Shown: positions 55,108 to 64,000 of the stretch, one piece after another | How the letters are laid out: each line of letters begins with the position of its first letter | How positions within the stretch are numbered: position 1 is the stretch's first letter | Origin: Dryas octopetala | Taxonomy: Eukaryota > Streptophyta > Magnoliopsida > Rosales > Rosaceae | Length of the DNA stretch: 64,000 bases | Reading direction: 5' to 3' | Assembly: GCA_963921425.1 (NCBI GenBank) | Contig: OY992836.1 | Location: 3,177,825-3,241,824 of the forward strand | Made by a program: the position numbers and the translations under genes | The notes under the pieces: model-generated | What the model saw: the letters and a program-made list of their open reading frames with translations, nothing else | Told to the model about the DNA's origin: nothing | The model's database searches: none

Positions 55108-56247
55108 TGATTTGAGGATCCACACATCCCTGATGGTGTTTATAAGTTGAGGAAATCTTTATATGGACTAAAACAAGCTCCAAGAGCTTGGTATGAGAGA
55201 CTTTCCTCTCATTTATTGTCCAATGGATACAAGAGAGGGTCAGTTGATAAAACACTGTTTGTAAAAATGTTCAACAAAGATGTGTTGATTGCTCAGGTTT
55301 ATGTAGATGATATTGTTTTTGGCTCCACCTCAGATCTTCAGGTAAAGAAATTTATTGAGGTGATGACTAATTAATTTGAGATGAGTCTGGTTGGTGAGAT
55401 GAACTTTTTCCTAGGTTTGCAAGTTAGACTAGAGGATAGTGAGATTTTTATATCTCAATCTAAGTATGCTAGGAATTTGGTTAAAAAATTTGGTCTTGAA
55501 TCATCCAAGGTTGCAACTACTCCTATGAGTAAAAACATCAAACTTCATAGGGATCCAAATGGAAAGAAAGTGGACTAGACATTATTTAGAAGCATGATAG
55601 GAAGCCTCATTTGCTTCACTACTAGTCAGCCTGATATATCTTTTGTTGTGGGAGGGTGTGTGAGGTTTCAAAGTGATCCAAATGAATCACATCTACTTGC
55701 AACTAAGAGAATAATCAAGTATGTTAATGGGTCCATTGATTATGGATTGTGGTACACATAGGACACTAACACAAGCTTAGTAGGATTCAGTGATTCTAAC
55801 TGGGCAAAATATAATGATGATCTAAAAAACACTTCATAAGGTGCTTTCTATGTTGGGAACAATTTGGTTTCTTGGCATAGCAAAAACAGAATATATTATG
55901 TTTTTTTATCTACTGCTGAAGCTGAATATGTAGCTGTAGGGAGCTACTACACTCAGCTTCTTTGAATGAAGCAAATGCTTGCTAATTATGGGATTGATGA
56001 GAAGACATTTCTCATTTATTGTGATAATATGAGTGTCATTGACATTTCAAAGAACCATGTCCAACATATTAGAACCAAACACATAAACATAAGACACCAT
56101 TTTATTAGAAATCTTGTAGAGAGTGGTCTTCTTATCTTGAAATTTGTTCCTTCTGAGAAGCAATTAGCAAATATTTTTACCAAAGCTTTGGAAAATTCAA
56201 AGCATGTTGATCTTAGGAAGTCAAATAATAAAATGAAAGATTTTTAA
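55108..56247 (+). pseudogene. SIRE-type RT C-terminal part and RNase H after a large internal deletion
   Basis: Begins in the middle of RT (GVYKLRKSLYGLKQAPRAWYERL) and contains the catalytic box AQVYVDDIVFGS, then ISQSKYARNLVKKFGLES, RNase H with SWHSKN and STAEAEYVAVGS, and a typical end (KHINIRHHFIRNLVESG..EKQLANIFTKAL). Protease, integrase and the first part of RT are missing. Stops at 55372, 55576, near 55760, 55838 and 55964 (one of them a Trp codon changed to TGA) break it into several pieces. Confidence 0.85.
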
Positions 56248-57373
56248 CACTGCACTTTCACTCTACTTGGTATCAAAAAGGGTCTTTGCATATAAATTTT
56301 ATTATGTCAGTGAGCATAACCCTTCTTTCTTGTCAAATGTAAGCCTTGAAGTCTTTTTCTTTTAAAAATTTTTACAAGTTGAGTTAAAATTGTTGAACAA
56401 CTTTCAAAGATGATCTGATTGAGTCTGAGATTTGGTCTCTTAGGATAATTCCTCATTTGTGGCTTCTCTTAAACTCAGATTTTCACTTTTAAAAAAATGT
56501 GGCCAATGAAGTCACGTTCAAAATGTTCTAAGATAATAACAAAAATTCTTTCAAAGAAGTGTGGCTAAAGAAGTCACAACTCTAGGGAGTGATAAGGTGT
56601 TTTTATGGAATTTCTAAGGTAAAGAGTCGCAAAATTATACCAAATCATAACACTAAATAAGGAGTGTGCCCAAAAATCTGTTTTGAAAGAGCTTTTGTCT
56701 TGTGTTGAAAACTTTGTTTTAAGTTTTGATCACAAATTGGAAATTAACATGAGAGATCATATTCTGATCTCATCTTGTTGAGGAAGCATGTTTAACATTT
56801 TTACTTTTATTGACATTGTTTCTCTTAGGAAGAGAATTGCTTGCTATGACTTTTTTTTTTATCCCAAATATGCTTATTTGAATGCAAAATCTTGCAATTC
56901 ACTTTTTTTCATATCAGTTGGAGTGTAATAAATGTGTTTTAAATTCTCTCCGGTGTAAATTTTATGCATTTAGTCTCCTTTGGTTCAGTTCAATTGTCAA
57001 GTTAAAGTCCTCAATTTCAATAAGTCCTTGAAGCACAAGTGATTGGAGGTGAATCTTCTAAGTCCTACGGTCTACATATGTGTTCATTGTTTCTCAAAAA
57101 GTTACTTTTAAAATTCTCTCTAGGAGATCAAATTATCTGTGACTTATTTGGTTGAGTATGAGATAATTGAGAGTAGGTGTGTCTATTTAAGCCACGTGTC
57201 AAATTTGGCATAGTCTGACTGCTCTAGTAACTAGTCATATTACGTCTTTTTGGTTGACTAAGGATCATTAAGAGTCGAATGGTCATTTTTATGCATTGAG
57301 ATATTTTACTGCTCAGCGGTGTCTTTACTAGATCAGTACAGCCGCATTTTGTTTAATGATAATTTTTCTTGAG
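56248..57373 (+). other. 3' untranslated region of the SIRE element, first part
   Basis: No gene or envelope-like frame survives. Repeated wording GTGGCTAAxGAAGTCAC/TGTGGCCAATGAAGTCAC occurs at 56500-56570. It continues after the inserted Copia element at 62398. Confidence 0.6.
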
Positions 57374-57378
57374 GGGGA

Positions 57379-57595
57379 TGTTAAGGAAAGTAAAGTTAAA
57401 TAACATATATTGAGAAGATCATTATTGATTATATATATAGTCAACTATATTTATTTACTTCCTTTGTTAGTCGTGCAATTCAGTTAGTCTAGGCAAACCT
57501 GCAGGATCTAAATTACTTACCTCTAGTATAAAACTGTTCTACAAACGTCAATATTGAAATATTAGAATTAATACCAATTCTACAACTTTCTCACA
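57379..57595 (+). repeat. 5' LTR of the nested Copia element
   Basis: 217 bp, contains TTGATTATATATATAGTC, a TATA-like word, near 57427. Confidence 0.9.
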
Positions 57596-57610
57596 TGGTA
57601 TCAGAGCAAC
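57596..57610 (+). other. Primer-binding site of the nested Copia element
   Basis: TGGTATCAGAGCAAC, perfect initiator tRNA-Met type, immediately after the 5' LTR. Confidence 0.92.
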
Positions 57611-57685
57611 AAAGCTCTTTGTGACCAAGAAATTTCTTTCAAATCAAATAGATCAAACAAGATCCTAGTCGTTTTCCCTTCTACC

Positions 57686-58677
57686 ATGGTTAGCAATTCA
57701 GAAACAAGTAAGAAATCCTCAAACAAATTTGAGATTATCAAATATGATAAACCTATCAGTCCACTCTTCCTACATCACTCGGATCAACCTGGTGCAATCC
57801 TTGTCTCACAACTCCTGACTGAAGAGAATTACATCACATGAAGTCGTGCTATAACAACTGCCCTGAGCATTAAGAACAAGGTCGGTTTTGTTAACGGATA
57901 TATCCATCAAGAAACCAACCAGCATGTTGGAGATACCCAACAATGACAAGATGCAATAACTTGGTTTAAGTCATGGCTGTTCAACTCAATGTCTCAAGAC
58001 ATAGAAGCAAACGTCATATACAATGACACAGCTCATAAGGTATGGCAAGATCTCAAAGAACGATTTTCCAGGGTAAATAAAGTTCATCTTTTCCACGTTG
58101 AGCAAGCCATACATGATTGCATTCAAAATGACATGATTGTTGCATCATACTTCACCAAACTCAAAGGGCTATGGGATGAAAAGTATGCCCTATATGAAAT
58201 CCCTGCTTGCAACTGTGGTGTTGTAAAAGAAGTCCTTCAATACCAGCAAGATCAAAAGACGATGAAGTTTCTAATGGGATCAATGAGTCTTATGCTGGTG
58301 TGCGAGGATAGATCCTCCTAATGGACCCCTTCCCTATTGAGAATCATGCCTATTCTCCTCTAATTCAACATGAGAGGCAATGAGAAATAACATCTGGTAA
58401 GCCCACCATTTCAAATGTTGTTGCTCTTGCTGTAAGAGACAATTTCAAGGGACCACACAAAGGGTCTGGTGCAGGTAAAAGAAACTCAAATATAAAATGT
58501 GGGATTTGTGATAAATTTGGCCATAGTGCAAATGTATGCCGATCACACCTAAAATGTGAATATTGTGAATGGAATGGCCACACTATTATCACCTGTCGCA
58601 AGCTACAAAAACAGGAACAATATGATGCTCAGCCAAATCATCAAGGACGCCACAATTTTTCTTCGAAGGCAAATTAA
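57686..58677 (+). pseudogene. Copia gag with two lost Trp codons and a frameshift
   Basis: From the ATG at 57686: SPLFLHHSDQPGAILVSQLL (the N-terminal Copia gag signature), SIKNKVGFVNGYI, VWQDLKERFSRVNKVHLFHV, then after a frameshift near 58275 a tandem CCHC region (CGICDKFGHSANVC and CEYCEWNGHTIITC) ending at TAA 58675-58677. Two expected Trp codons are TGA (near 57839 and 57944). Confidence 0.82.
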
Positions 58678-58874
58678 CCACACAAACTCACAGCGTGCTG
58701 ATTAAAGGGAAGCGTTAGTCCCTCAAACCAATTATGTTGCTCTCACTTCAGCCGAGTATCAATAATTCCTCAGTCTCTTACACACTAATAAGAGCACTTC
58801 TATGGCTAATCATGTTGGTAACTCTTCTGCCATTAGTGATTATCAAGTAATGTTGTTTGTTTTTCTGTAATTGG

Positions 58875-59771
58875 CAAGAACACCACTTGGATCATTGATA
58901 GTAGGGCAACCGTTCACATGGTTTGTTCTTCCAGTCTTTTAATTGAATATGCTCCTGTCAAAAATCGTAAAGTACAACTACTTAATGGAACTCATGTCAT
59001 TGTCACACATATTGGTAGTGTTCTCATTTAATCTTAACTAATGTGATTTGTGTTCCTTCATTTCACTTAAATCTCATCTTCATCAGTAAACTTGTTTCTG
59101 ATTCCCATTATCTAGCCACTTTTATTCATAAAACTCGTGTAATTCAAGACCAACACTCTAGGAAGATGATTCGAACGGGCACTGAACAGGGAGGTCAGTA
59201 TTACCTCGATGTCTCAAAAGGAGCTGCTTGTTACTCTGCCACTGCAGTCCATACCTCTTCTTCTCATCTTTGGCATCAACGTCTCATGAATCTTTCTAAT
59301 AAAGTTTTGCAACTTCTTTCAAATTCTATCAAAACCATTGAATATTGTGATATTAATTGTTTAATTTGTCTCTTAGCAAAGCAAACTCGTTCCAAGTTTT
59401 CTTTAAGTTCTATCATTAGTACTCAAGCTTTGGAATTAATTCATGTAGACATATGGGTTGGTTATCATGTTAAATCTCTTTCTGGAGCTCAATATTTTCT
59501 CACTATTGTGGATGACTATACTCGATGTACTTGGGCATATCTTATGCATCATAAATCAGACACACAACGTTTTCTTACTTTCTTTATTAACCTTGTTAAA
59601 ACGCAATTCTCATCTAAGGTTAAAATTGTTCGAAGTGATAATGGTCCTGAGTTTACTCTTTCCAATTTTTATTCCATTAAAGGCATTGTTCATCAAACAA
59701 GTTGTGTCGTCATTCCTCAACAAAATGGAGTGGCTAAGCGAAAACACCGTCATCTATTAAATGTTGCATGA
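58875..59771 (+). pseudogene. Copia protease-integrase region with altered catalytic residues
   Basis: The protease motif reads IIDSRATVHM (normally Asp-Ser/Thr-Gly-Ala), so the Gly is Arg. Two stops (near 59029) precede the open frame 59043-59771. Integrase: zinc motif WHQRLMN..CLICLLAKQ, with His of the HHCC set missing, core VDIWVGY (first Asp), VRSDNGPEF (second Asp) and QQNGVAKRKH where the catalytic Glu is Lys. The enzyme would be inactive even if translated. The frame ends at TGA 59769-59771. Confidence 0.85.
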
Positions 59772-59907
59772 GCTCTGGTTTTTCAAGCTAACCTCCCTAA
59801 GCGTTTTTGGGGAGAAGTCATCCTCACTGCCACCTACCTCATCAATCGAATGCCTACACCACTTTTACAAGGTAAATCACCCTATGAACTTCTCTTTCAC
59901 GTACTCG

Positions 59908-60118
59908 GTAAGTAATCTATAGTTCACTTTCATCTATGGCCTGCCCCACTCTCTCTTTAACTTAGTTATTAGTACTTCGGAGTGGTGCAGACTCTTCGGC
60001 TTGGCTATTGAATGAATCTTATGCTTGTCAGGTTCACTCTTGGGACTTCTCTTGCCTATCGTCCACTTCGGTGACTCCAACCCCGAAAACATGATCTCTT
60101 CCACTAACCTCTTCACAT
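59908..60118. other. Unidentified insertion of about 0.2 kb inside the Copia integrase-RT linker
   Basis: The Copia protein similarity runs up to [12 protein letters not shown] (near 59907) and resumes at PTYTHLKVFGFLY (near 60121); about 210 bp between them do not belong. On the minus strand this insert is open throughout and would encode Lys/Arg-rich residues with LVEEIMFSGLESPKW and LHHSEVLITKLKREW. I do not recognise it. It may be a captured gene piece or part of another transposon. Confidence 0.6.
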
Positions 60119-60120
60119 GA

Positions 60121-60790
60121 ACTTTCGGCCCACATACACCCATTTGAAGGTTTTTGGGTTTCTTTATGTTTTGCTTCCACACATGATAAGCGACCCTCCA
60201 AATTTGATGCTAGAGCAACCCGATGTATATTTATTGGCTACCTTATGGTCAAAAGGGTTATCGTTTGTACGATATTTCCCAACACAAAATCTTTACTACT
60301 CGTGATGTGCTCTTCTATGAAAATATATTTCTATATTCCATTACTTCCACTGTTGAAACTCATTCAGTCATTCCAAATTTCACTACTTCATCTACCATGC
60401 ATGATGATGAGATCATTCCTTCACCCATGGCTGATTCACCACTACCATCTGATACACACTCCTCTGATGTGCTACTCATTCCTTCACCATTGGCATCATG
60501 ACCACCACCTAATACTTCTCCTGCAGTGGCACCCAGGTTCCCATGCACTTTCGGGACTTCCAGTTTACAGGTCTTCTTCCTTCACGTGGTCAATCCTCCT
60601 CATCAACCTCTTCACGTGTTTTCACCTCTTCAGTTTCTATAGTTGTAGAACCACATTCTTATTCTCAGGCTGTCACAGACCTAAGTGGCGTCTTTCCATG
60701 CATAATGAACTCGCTGCTCTTGAGGCAAATCATACTTTGTTTCTTTAACCTTTGTCTCCCAGTAAAAAAATCAATTGGCTGCAAATGAGT
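60121..60790 (+). pseudogene. Copia integrase C-terminus and RT linker, fragmented
   Basis: Contains THLKVFGFLYV, ATLWSKGLSFVRYFPTQNLY/GYRLYDISQHKIFTTRDVLFYE in two frames, a Ser/Pro-rich linker (60380-60500), SQAVTD and MHNELAALEANHT, and GCK followed by a TGA where Trp is expected (near 60786). Several frameshifts; no continuous frame. Confidence 0.7.
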
Positions 60791-62206
60791 TTATAAAATC
60801 AAGCTCAAACCCGACGGTACCATTGAAAGATACAAAGCTCGGTTAGTGGCCAAAGGCTATATAGTCAAATTGAAGGGCTTGACTATCGCAAAACGTTTGC
60901 ACCGGTTGCGAAATTGGTGATTGTCCGTCTTCTTCTTGCAATGGCAGCCACTCAAAATTTGCATCTCCATCAATTAGTGTCAACAATGCCTTCCTTCATG
61001 GTGATCTTGAAGAGGATGTCTACATGTCTTTCCCCCTGGGTTCGGACGAAAGGGAGAGACAAGAGTGTGTAAACTTCATAAGTCTTTATATGGGCTTAAG
61101 CAAGCAAGTCGACAATGGTTTCTCAAACTCTCTCAAGCTCTTAAATTAGCTGGATATACACAATCCAAGGCTGATTATTCATTATTCGTCCGATCCCAAA
61201 ATACTAAATTTACTATATTTCTTATATATGTGGATGATGTGATCCTAGTAGGCAACAATATACAAGAGATCAAAACTCTCAAGGAATTCTTAAATCAGCG
61301 GTTCAAATTAAAGGACCTTGGGCAGTTAAAATATTTTTTGGGTATAGAGGTCGCTCGATCCACTAAAGGAATTGTATTATCACAAAGAAAGTATGCATTG
61401 AAAATTCTTGAAGATTCTGGGTACCTTGGAGCAAAACTAGCTACTTTTCTTATGGAGAAAAAATTGACGCTGTGTAAAAATAGAGATGAAATTGAAGATC
61501 CTTCTTCATATAGAAGACTTTTTGGGCGCTTAATATATATGACTATCTCTAGACCAGACTTAGTTTATGAGGTTCACATCTTAAGTCAGTATATGGATAA
61601 GCCTAGATTCCCACATCTAGAAGCAACCCACAGAGTCTTGAGATATATTAAAGGCACACCAGCCAAGGTATCTTTCTTTCAGTCTCAAGAAATCCAACTA
61701 AGAGCTTTTTATGATTCTGATTGGGCCCGTTGCAAAGACACTCGAAGATCTATTACAGGGTATAGCATCTTTCTTGGCCAATCACCTGTTTCCTGGAAAT
61801 CCAAAAAGCAAACTATTGTGGCTCGATCATCTGCATAAGTCGAATATCGATCTATGGCCACAACATGTTGTGAAATTACTTGGTGAGGTATATTCTAAAT
61901 GATTTACGCATAGGGCATGCACATCATGTTCAACTATTTTGTGACAATCAAGTAGCACTTCACATTGCCTCCAATCCAGTCTTTCATGAACGAACTAAAC
62001 ACATTGAAATAGATTGTCATTTAGTTCGTGAGAAAATACAAGAAGGCTTGATCAAGACCTCTCACATATCAACACATGCCCAACCAGTTGACCTCTTCAT
62101 AAAGGCATTGAGTCTTACACAGTTCCAGACTTTACTTAGCAAGTTGGGTGTCATCAATATCCACTCCAACTTGAGAGGGAGTGTTAAAGAAAGTAAAGTT
62201 AAATAA
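60791..62206 (+). pseudogene. Copia RT and RNase H of the nested element
   Basis: [24 protein letters not shown] opens RT; frameshifts near 60865 and 61030 follow. A long frame (61065-61838) has SLYGLKQASRQWF, the catalytic IYVDDVILVG, LKYFLGIEV, SRPDLVYEV and RNase H start YDSDWARCKDTRRSITGYS. A TAA stands at the conserved SSAEAEY position (61836-61838). The C-terminal part is open again at 61880-62206 ([24 protein letters not shown]). Confidence 0.88.
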
Positions 62207-62397
62207 CATATATTGAGGAGATCCTTATTGATTGTATATCTAGTCAACTGTATTAATTTTCTTCCTTTGTTAGCCATGTAATTCAGTTAATTTAGACAAA
62301 CATATAGGATCTAAATTACTTACCTCTTGTATAAAGCTGTTGTACAAATGTTAATATTGAAATATCAGAATTAATACCAATTCTACACTTTCTCACA
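62182..62397 (+). repeat. 3' LTR of the nested Copia element
   Basis: 216 bp, starts TGTTAAAGAAAG, ends TCTCACA, followed by the GGGGA duplication. Confidence 0.9.
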
Positions 62398-62940
62398 GGG
62401 GAGTTCAATCTTAGGGGGAGTAACCACTTAGGGGGAGTTTCATATTAGAGAGTCTTTTCTTTAAACCTCAGTTCTTTTTATTTTGGAACAGTTTGGCAAA
62501 TTTACCTTGTTATTCTTGATTTGCATTACTGTGGTTTAGAACTTTCCTGCTCCTTTTTTTTTTTTTACTTGGTCGCATCTTTTGGTTGACTCTTTCGTAT
62601 TAATAGCCACTTTTGGCGAGCTTATGTGCACGAGTCTTTCATTTCTTTCTGTGCTTATAACTCATTCTCTTATGTTATTACTTGCATTAACCATCTTTTT
62701 GCAGCTCCATTTCCTTTGTCTTTCCATGACAAAAAGAGGGAGATCAATTTGGATCATTTTATCCAATACATGTATGCCACTGATATATGCTACATATGTT
62801 TTGATATCTTGTTTTGTGTTAGTGGTATCCCTTGCAGGCTATCTGATCTCATTTTTGAAACATAGTTTAAGTTGAGATACTTGTTGAGAGAATTGTAAGC
62901 AAACTGGGTTGTTTTGTCAAGGAAAGCGAAAGAGGGAGAT
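62398..62940 (+). other. 3' untranslated region of the SIRE element, second part
   Basis: Rich in AGGGGGAG words (62412-62440) and ends with the purine tract AAGAGGGAGAT at 62930-62940, then the 3' LTR. The segment ATGACAAAAAGAGGGAGAT at 62725 is the internal purine tract wording typical of SIRE elements. Open frames of 79-97 codons here are not supported as genes. Confidence 0.65.
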
Positions 62941-64000
62941 TATTAGTTCTAAGAATTTATAAATTGGTTTTTCCTTACCAAAACCATTGTAATCATTTTA
63001 AATTTACCACATTCAACGAACTCTAGGATATAATTTACAATTAGCTTATTAGAGTTTGTGTTGGGATGAAGTGATCAAGATTGGAAGAATCAGAGCAAGT
63101 GGACTAAGGTAAAACACATCTCATGCATCATTTTTTATATGTACTGAGTTAGTCCCTTACATGTTTAAATATGCTTTCATTAATAAAAAGGAACATGTGT
63201 TATGCACATGAGGTCATTTCCCTCAGCTTATATTTCACACACATACACGTGCACTATACATTGTCTTCTTCAGCTCACTCACGCACACACATGAGGATAT
63301 TCCTTAGTTGAAAATATTCTTTGTTCCTCTCTTATCCAAAAATCCACATCATCATTTTCATCCAAATCAACCAACTTTGGACATCCTTTTTGTAGCTGTC
63401 ATTTGTCTTTTAGCTCAATAACAAGTAAGGATCCTCCATGTGTTCCGATTAGGTGAGAATGAGTTTTGAAAAAAAACAGAGAGTGCGTCTCTCTTGTGAG
63501 CAACTCTCCAATTTTGTGAATTTGTCACATTTTGTTTTAGAGAGAGAGAGTTCAAGTTGTTCCAATGTGAAAAATGTTTTTCAATGAAAATTGATTTTCC
63601 AATTTGGGTTTATGTTTTCTAAAATCTAAGTTGTTTTTTATGTTCATCATCAACATCAAACACTCATATAGATTTTAAAATAGGATTCTCTATCGACTTC
63701 TTCAAGTCTTGATAACTTGAAGGAGTTGATTTTTATAGAATCCACAGTTGCATTTCATTGCTTCTGTTCATGTTCCGCTGTGCTTGTGTTGCTGTCGGTG
63801 TCGTGCATTGAAGAGCTCAAGATGTGAGTTGCTAATGTCATGATGGACTGACTGCTTGGCTCAAAAAGTTTGCACAAGCGTAAGAAACTGCCACTTAGAT
63901 TTAGGATTTAAGTGAATGAGCTTATTTGTGTGATTCCATTGTATTGAAACTCTTGATTAGTGGATTACCTAGCTAGCCCAAAAAGACCTCCGGCTTTTTT
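62941..64000 (+). repeat. 3' LTR of the SIRE element (partial)
   Basis: Begins TATTAGTTCTAAG where the 5' LTR has TGTTAATTATAGG (terminal TG changed to TA) and runs to the window end, aligning with 48750-49787. It has a 15-bp insertion near 63590 not present in the 5' LTR. The target duplication lies outside the window. Confidence 0.88.

Larger units (their letters stand above)
57379..62397 (+). mobile_element. Copia element nested in the SIRE 3' region
   Basis: Short LTRs (57379-57595, 217 bp, and 62182-62397, 216 bp) start TGTTAA and end CTCACA. Exact target duplication GGGGA (57374-57378 and 62398-62402). The primer site TGGTATCAGAGCAAC (57596-57610) directly follows the 5' LTR and a purine tract (TTGAGAGGGAG) precedes the 3' LTR. 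The interior carries gag, PR, INT, RT and RNase H in order, all decayed. LTR differences (some 25-30 in 216, by eye) make it much older than the intronic Copia at 20656-25752. Confidence 0.92.
48750..64000 (+). mobile_element. SIRE-type Copia element with two nested insertions; right end outside window
   Basis: The 5' LTR starts TGTTAATTATAGG (48750) and, apart from inserted DNA at 50188-53757, ends ATAACA (53786), followed by a decayed primer site. The 3' LTR starts at 62941 after a purine tract (AAGAGGGAGAT) and is cut by the window end. Interior: SIRE-like gag, a deletion joining gag to the last part of RT, RNase H, then a long 3' region interrupted by another Copia element (57379-62397). 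Element proper without insertions is about 7 kb in view. Confidence 0.88.

Noticed and set aside
62582-62875. Hydrophobic 97-codon frame, which could be taken for an envelope-like membrane protein of a SIRE element
   Set aside because: Too short, no signal or conserved envelope-like features, overlaps another frame of equal quality and lies in the untranslated 3' region just before the purine tract.
1-64000. Endogenous plant pararetrovirus, rRNA, tRNA or organelle insert
   Set aside because: No caulimovirus coat/movement motifs, no rRNA words, no cloverleaf-compatible A/B box pair except the weak SINE candidate, and no plastid or mitochondrial gene order.

Overview
The window is plant nuclear DNA, almost certainly from a dicot with a transposon-rich genome. 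It contains one host gene. Nearly everything else is LTR retrotransposons in several states of decay, plus one DNA transposon, several MITE-like inverted repeats and small LINE/SINE traces. The support is: introns with GT..AG borders, a plastid-type ABC protein gene, primer-binding sites for plant initiator tRNA-Met and tRNA-Asp, chromovirus/Athila/SIRE-type proteins, and plant-type TTTAGGG-like runs. No rRNA, tRNA, CRISPR array, bacterial operon or virus was seen.

Layout. 1-6974: tandem and inverted repeats, then a decayed gypsy LTR whose end (5918) is recognisable. It is split by a nearly gene-free LTR element (1554-5141) with very large LTRs and an internal region of about 276 bp. 6975-15360: a structurally complete Athila-like element with an exact ATAAG target duplication. 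It carries gag and a broken protease but no reverse transcriptase or integrase. 15361-15650: telomere-like and TATAGGG-rich repeats. 15969-16633: a hAT-like MITE with an 8-bp duplication, ending 76 bp before the start codon of the host gene.

16710-27868: the host gene, an ABCI10-type plastid ATP-binding cassette protein in six exons with an intact 262-residue reading frame. Intron 3 holds an antisense gypsy reverse-transcriptase fragment and a LINE tail. Intron 5 (8.5 kb) holds decayed gypsy pieces that contain a young Copia element (20656-25752, TSD GAAAC, near-identical LTRs).

27869-30258: the gene's 3' flank, a possible SINE, and two related foldback MITEs. 30259-34498: a long gypsy-like LTR on the minus strand. 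35414-40386: a PIF/Harbinger transposon with TIRs, TAA duplication, a transposase gene and a Myb/SANT gene, both broken. 41837-47661: the 3' half of a Tekay-like chromovirus on the minus strand (RT, RNase H, integrase, chromodomain, 3' LTR).

48750-64000: a SIRE-type Copia element that runs off the right edge. Its 5' LTR contains a gypsy solo LTR (TSD ATTAG), which itself contains another solo LTR (TSD AGTTT). Its gag is fused by deletion to the end of RT, and its 3' leader carries a second, unrelated Copia element (57379-62397, TSD GGGGA). Relative insertion order can therefore be read directly at several places.

I found no new defence, biosynthetic or signalling system. The most unusual items are the non-autonomous element with a minimal interior and asymmetric LTRs, the gag-only Athila-like element whose LTRs carry an array of CCTAGT/ACTAGG dyads, the multi-level nests confirmed by exact duplications, and a 0.2-kb unidentified insert inside a Copia integrase region.
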